Below are positions 60,733 through 64,000 of a DNA stretch of 64,000 nt, one piece after another. This DNA is from Deinococcus radiotolerans (GTDB lineage Bacteria > Deinococcota > Deinococci > Deinococcales > Deinococcaceae): assembly GCF_014647435.1 (NCBI RefSeq), contig NZ_BMPE01000001.1, positions 186,001 to 250,000 of the forward strand, in the 5' to 3' direction. The stretch's first letter is position 1, and each line of letters starts with the position of its first letter. The notes under the pieces were generated by a model. It saw only the letters and a program-made list of their open reading frames with translations, had not been told where the DNA came from and did no database searches. Made by a program: the position numbers and the translations under genes.

Positions 60733-60738
60733 TATTGT
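60733..60738 (+). promoter_or_regulatory. -10 candidate for glgC
   Basis: TATTGT about 58 bases upstream of the glgC ATG. Confidence 0.4.
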
Positions 60739-60795
60739 GAACAACAGCTCACGCAGCCGCAGTTGTGATCCACCGGTTCACTGGAGGGAGTAGAC

Positions 60796-62037
60796 ATGAA
60801 ACCACGCGTTCTGGGCATGATCCTCGCAGGCGGACAGGGCAGCCGACTGGCCCCCCTCACGCAAAAGCGCAGCAAACCGGCCGTGCCGTTCGGCAGCAAA
60901 TACCGCATCATTGACTTCGCCATCAACAACTTCATCAACAGCGGCGTCTTCTCCATCTACGTCCTCACGCAGTACAAAGCGCAGAGCCTCACCGAACACA
61001 TCCAGCGAGGCTGGCGCTTCGGCACGTTCCTCAGCGACTACTTCATCACGCTCGTGCCCGCCCAGATGTACCGCATCGAGGAACTCGGGCCCGTGTGGTA
61101 CCGCGGCACCGCCGACGCCGTGTACCAGAACATGCACCTCATCGACAACTACGAAGCCGATTACGTCGCCATCTTCAGCGGCGACCACATCTACAAGATG
61201 AACGTCGAGCACATGCTGCAAAAACACATCGAGACCCGCGCGGACGTCACCATCGCCGCGTACCCCATGCCGCAGGCGCAGGCCCACCAGTTCGGTGTGA
61301 TGCACGTCGACCAGAACTGGCGCGTCACGGACTTCCTCGAAAAACCCAAGAACCCACCCAGCATCCCCGGACAGGACGGCACCAGCCTCACCAGCATGGG
61401 CAACTACATCTTCTCCCGCCGCGCGCTGGAAGAACTACTGGAAACCAACATGGGCGGCGGCGAGATCGGCTTCGACTTCGGCGGCGACGTCATCCCCCGC
61501 GCCCTGAGCGACGGGTACAACGTCCAGGCGTACGACTTCCACCGCAACCCCATCCCCGGCCAGACCGGCCCGAACACCTACTGGCGGGACGTGGGCACCC
61601 TCGACGCGTACTTCGACGCCAGCATGGACCTCGTGAGCGTCAACCCGTCCTTCGACATCTACAACCCGCAGTGGCCCCTGCGGACCAGCAGCGAATTCTC
61701 CCCACCCGCCAAGTTCGTGCACGAAAGCGAAGGCCGCAAAGGACAGGCGTTCAACTCAATTATGGCCGGGGGCGCCATCATCAGCGGCGGTACCGTCCGC
61801 GACAGCCTCCTCGGGCGCGGCGTGCGCACCCACTCGTACTCCCTCGTGGAAAACTGCGTGCTGTTCGACGACGTCGAGGTGGGCCGCCACGCGCACATCC
61901 GCAACTGCATCGTGGACAAGAACGTCATCATCCCCCCCGGCACCAAAATTGGCCTGGACGCCGAAGAGGACCGCGCCCGCGGCTTCACCGTCACGGACAA
62001 CGGCGTCGTCGTGGTCCCCAAAAGCTACACCTTCTGA
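60796..62037 (+). CDS. glgC: Glucose-1-phosphate adenylyltransferase
   Basis: A 413-residue enzyme making ADP-glucose for glycogen. The N-terminus [28 protein letters not shown] binds nucleotide; [34 protein letters not shown] (catalytic Asp), and [13 protein letters not shown] left-handed beta-helix follows from about residue 300 ([20 protein letters not shown]). GGAGGGAG lies 8 bases before the ATG. Pairs functionally with malQ earlier in the window. Confidence 0.97.
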   Translation: MKPRVLGMILAGGQGSRLAPLTQKRSKPAVPFGSKYRIIDFAINNFINSGVFSIYVLTQYKAQSLTEHIQRGWRFGTFLSDYFITLVPAQMYRIEELGPVWYRGTADAVYQNMHLIDNYEADYVAIFSGDHIYKMNVEHMLQKHIETRADVTIAAYPMPQAQAHQFGVMHVDQNWRVTDFLEKPKNPPSIPGQDGTSLTSMGNYIFSRRALEELLETNMGGGEIGFDFGGDVIPRALSDGYNVQAYDFHRNPIPGQTGPNTYWRDVGTLDAYFDASMDLVSVNPSFDIYNPQWPLRTSSEFSPPAKFVHESEGRKGQAFNSIMAGGAIISGGTVRDSLLGRGVRTHSYSLVENCVLFDDVEVGRHAHIRNCIVDKNVIIPPGTKIGLDAEEDRARGFTVTDNGVVVVPKSYTF

Positions 62038-62485
62038 TCCCGGAACGGACCGCCCCGCACCCCCGGACCTGCTGTTATGGGTCTGGCGATGCGGGGCGGT
62101 TCACACCAGCTGAGAGAACCATCGGTGTCCGCTTACCCATGCGAGCCTTGACTGTACTGAAACGCAGCGGAACTCAGCGTGCAGACGGTCTGACTTTCTG
62201 GCCTGTTGCTTGAGTTTCCTCTGGACGCGGTGAATGGCCGATTCGCCGGGCAGAGGGCCTGGATGCCGGTCCATCGGACAGCGCACTCGCGGTCATCTTT
62301 GCAACCGAATTGAGCTATTCACGACTCTGGGCTGACACGCGTTGGAGGCAGCCCGCAGCGGCCAGCCGGGTCAGTTGGCTGGATGGATTCCGGGCGCGAA
62401 TGACCCGCCTCTGCTCCACGGCTGGCGTGTCAGTACAGGCGCTCTGATCTTTCCAGGCGTGTCAGCCGTTACACTTGGGCCGTTT
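62038..62485. other. Gene-poor region of about 450 bp
   Basis: Apart from the hairpin, no intact gene. A 79-codon open frame at 62211-62447 without a usable start reads [20 protein letters not shown] and [12 protein letters not shown]; it could be the tail of a decayed gene but I recognise no family. TACACT at 62470-62475 is the -10 of the next gene. Confidence 0.5.
62049..62100 (+). terminator. glgC terminator hairpin
   Basis: Perfect 11-bp stem ACCGCCCCGCA / TGCGGGGCGGT around a 30-base loop that can fold further. Confidence 0.65.
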
Positions 62486-63631
62486 ATGGAGTTACTCCGC
62501 TCACTTGCCGCCCAGCTGGGCATTGCCGACCTGACGGGCCGGGGCTTCCTCAGTGTCATAGTCACGTTCATCAGTGCCGGGGTGTTCACCTGGTTTTTCA
62601 TTCCTCGCCTGCGGGACTTTGCCATTCAGGTCGGCTGGGCCGATCAGCCCAACGAACGCCGCCTGAACAAGGAGCCCCTCCCGAACGCGGGTGGTCTGGC
62701 CATCTATGGCGGGTTTATCGTCAGCATCATCCTGGCATGGGCGCTGCGGCCCATCGCGGTGGACATCGTGAACATTCAGGTGCTGGCGATCCTGCTGGGC
62801 GCCTCCATGCTCGTGCTGGTGGGGTTCATTGACGACCAGTACGGCCTGTCGCCCGTCACGCGCCTGCTCGTGCAGACGCTGGCGGCGGTGCTGCTGCTGG
62901 TGAATGACCTGCGCATCGATTTCAATGCCATTCCGTTCCTGCCAGTCCTGCCGGACGCCCTGAACCAGGCACTGAGCACCGTGCTGACCATCTTGTGGGT
63001 GGTGGGCCTGACGAACGCCGTGAACCTGCTGGACGGTGTGGACGGCGTGGTGGGTGGCGTGGCGTTCGTGGCGAGCTTCGTGCTGCTGGCCACCGCCGCG
63101 CAGTTCCCGGACCGCGCCGCCGCCGTCGTCCTGCTGGCTGGACTGTCCGGGGCGGCGCTGGGCTACCTGCGGCATAACTTCAACCCGAGTCGCATCATCA
63201 TGGGGGACGCGGGCAGCACGCTGTTCGGCTACACGCTGGCCGCCGTGAGCCTGCTGGGCACCCTGAAGTTCAGCGCGGGCGCCAGCCTGATCGTGCCGCT
63301 GATCGTCCTGGCCCTGCCCCTCGTGGACACCACGCAGGTCGTAATCGGTCGCCTGGCGCGCGGGATTCGCAACCCGCTGCGGCACCCGGACAAGACCCAC
63401 ATTCACCACCGGGTGCTGGCCCGCACCAGCAGCGCGCGGCGGACCGCCGTGATCCTGTGGCTGGTGGCGCTCGCCTGCGGGGCGGTCGGCATGAGCCTGC
63501 AGGGCCTGCGGGCGCAGGCGATTGCCGGGACGATCGTGTCTGCGATGCTGTGCCTGCTGTTTGTAGCGTACCGACGCGTGCGAGCCCGCAACATGGAACT
63601 GGCCCAGACCGGGCAGGGAGACGACGAGTGA
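62486..63631 (+). CDS. Undecaprenyl-phosphate GlcNAc-1-phosphate transferase (WecA/TagO-like)
   Basis: A 381-residue membrane enzyme of the MraY/WecA superfamily with about 11 helices. Active-site loops: [30 protein letters not shown] (catalytic DD), [39 protein letters not shown], and [12 protein letters not shown] (His loop). It starts surface polysaccharide or secondary wall polymer on undecaprenyl phosphate. Stop overlaps the wecB start (GTGA). The ATG at 62486 is 10 bases after TACACT. Confidence 0.93.
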   Translation: MELLRSLAAQLGIADLTGRGFLSVIVTFISAGVFTWFFIPRLRDFAIQVGWADQPNERRLNKEPLPNAGGLAIYGGFIVSIILAWALRPIAVDIVNIQVLAILLGASMLVLVGFIDDQYGLSPVTRLLVQTLAAVLLLVNDLRIDFNAIPFLPVLPDALNQALSTVLTILWVVGLTNAVNLLDGVDGVVGGVAFVASFVLLATAAQFPDRAAAVVLLAGLSGAALGYLRHNFNPSRIIMGDAGSTLFGYTLAAVSLLGTLKFSAGASLIVPLIVLALPLVDTTQVVIGRLARGIRNPLRHPDKTHIHHRVLARTSSARRTAVILWLVALACGAVGMSLQGLRAQAIAGTIVSAMLCLLFVAYRRVRARNMELAQTGQGDDE

Positions 63632-64000
63632 AGAACATCATCCTGGCCTTCGGGACCCGACCTGAGGCCACCAAGATGGCGCCGGTGTACCGCGCCGTGC
63701 AGGCGACGCCCGGCCTGACGGCCCAGATTCTCTCGACCGGGCAGCAGCGGCAGATGCTGGACGGGGCGCTGAACGTCTTCGGCCTGACCCCGGACCTGGA
63801 CCTGAATGTCATGACGGACCGGCAGACCCTCGCGGACCTGACCGCGCGGATCGTGCCGCAGGCCGGGCGCACGCTGCGCGACATGGGGGCCGACATGGTC
63901 CTCGTGCATGGGGACACCAGCACCAGCTTCTGCGTGGCGCTCAGCGCCTTCTATGAGGGGATTCCGGTGGGGCACGTCGAGGCGGGGCTGCGCAGCGGCA
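63628..64000 (+). CDS. wecB: UDP-N-acetylglucosamine 2-epimerase (3' truncated by window)
   Basis: The first ~124 residues are visible: [20 protein letters not shown], then [17 protein letters not shown] and [13 protein letters not shown]. These are the family signatures (GTRPE/AI, VHGDT, HVEAGLR). The enzyme converts UDP-GlcNAc to UDP-ManNAc for surface sugars. GTG overlaps the stop of the transferase gene, so they form one operon. Confidence 0.93.
   Translation, partial: MKNIILAFGTRPEATKMAPVYRAVQATPGLTAQILSTGQQRQMLDGALNVFGLTPDLDLNVMTDRQTLADLTARIVPQAGRTLRDMGADMVLVHGDTSTSFCVALSAFYEGIPVGHVEAGLRSG

Overview
This is a GC-rich bacterial chromosome segment that I read as Deinococcus (phylum Deinococcota). 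Supporting signs are dense short operons joined by ATGA/GTGA overlaps, many GTG starts, and a recurring promoter layout in which a TANNNT -10 box sits 6-8 bases before the start codon (leaderless mRNA, common in Deinococcus). The gene set also fits: recN, a LysJ-type aminotransferase, ATP-type pckA, and an LEA-like Ala-rich protein. The genus call is inference; no rRNA or tRNA is present to anchor it.

Layout. 1-1.4 kb: end of a Ser/Thr kinase-NHL protein and a glutaredoxin-like protein. 1.5-6.4 kb: ftsY, convergent with a dipeptide ABC operon (binding protein, two permeases). 6.4-9.4 kb: FAH-family hydrolase, acyl-CoA dehydrogenase, then about 0.9 kb of gene-poor DNA with a possible integrase scar. 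9.4-13.2 kb: small regulator-like protein with a cation/proton antiporter, a 47-codon membrane ORF, purB. 13.4-18 kb: secreted protein, YcaQ-like protein, phosphotransferase with a His-rich membrane peptide, glmM. 18-24.2 kb: pckA, LEA-like protein, recN, lipoprotein. 24.5-30.6 kb: BMP-type binding protein, ligA, an Asp23/nusB/folD/YuiD-like operon, rpsP. 30.9-36.9 kb: ftsE-ftsX-envC-like divergent from ctpA, then an HtrA protease. 37-39.2 kb: malQ and a cobalamin adenosyltransferase.

39.3-46.2 kb is the most unusual part. A MocR regulator is followed by two short lipoproteins, an ATP-grasp (glutathionylspermidine-synthase-like) ligase and a potassium channel, almost all with overlapping stop/start codons. 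It is divergent from a GNAT/PfpI/PNPOx-like/EamA operon. The two divergent starts are 18 bp apart and share one -10 region. The two lipoproteins share an N-terminal pattern and a C-terminal VSRGGF...GG pattern, so they may be substrates of the neighbouring ligase.

46.4-53.4 kb: LysJ-like aminotransferase, VanW-family protein, then ilvB-ilvN-ilvC preceded by what reads as an attenuator: a 17-codon Val/Ile/Leu-rich leader peptide and a GC-rich terminator with a T-run. 53.5-56.7 kb: amino-acid ABC permease and binding protein, and a sugar-type ABC ATPase. 56.8-60.7 kb: pilT-like, panC, four-TM membrane protein, Hsp20, miaA. 60.8-64 kb: glgC, an undecaprenyl-phosphate sugar-1-phosphate transferase, and wecB running off the window.

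Functional modules: cell envelope and division (ftsY, ftsEX-envC, ctpA, htrA, glmM, wecA/wecB), DNA repair (recN, ligA, ycaQ-like), carbon storage and gluconeogenesis (glgC, malQ, pckA), branched-chain and lysine/arginine biosynthesis. No complete IS, prophage, CRISPR or tRNA was seen.
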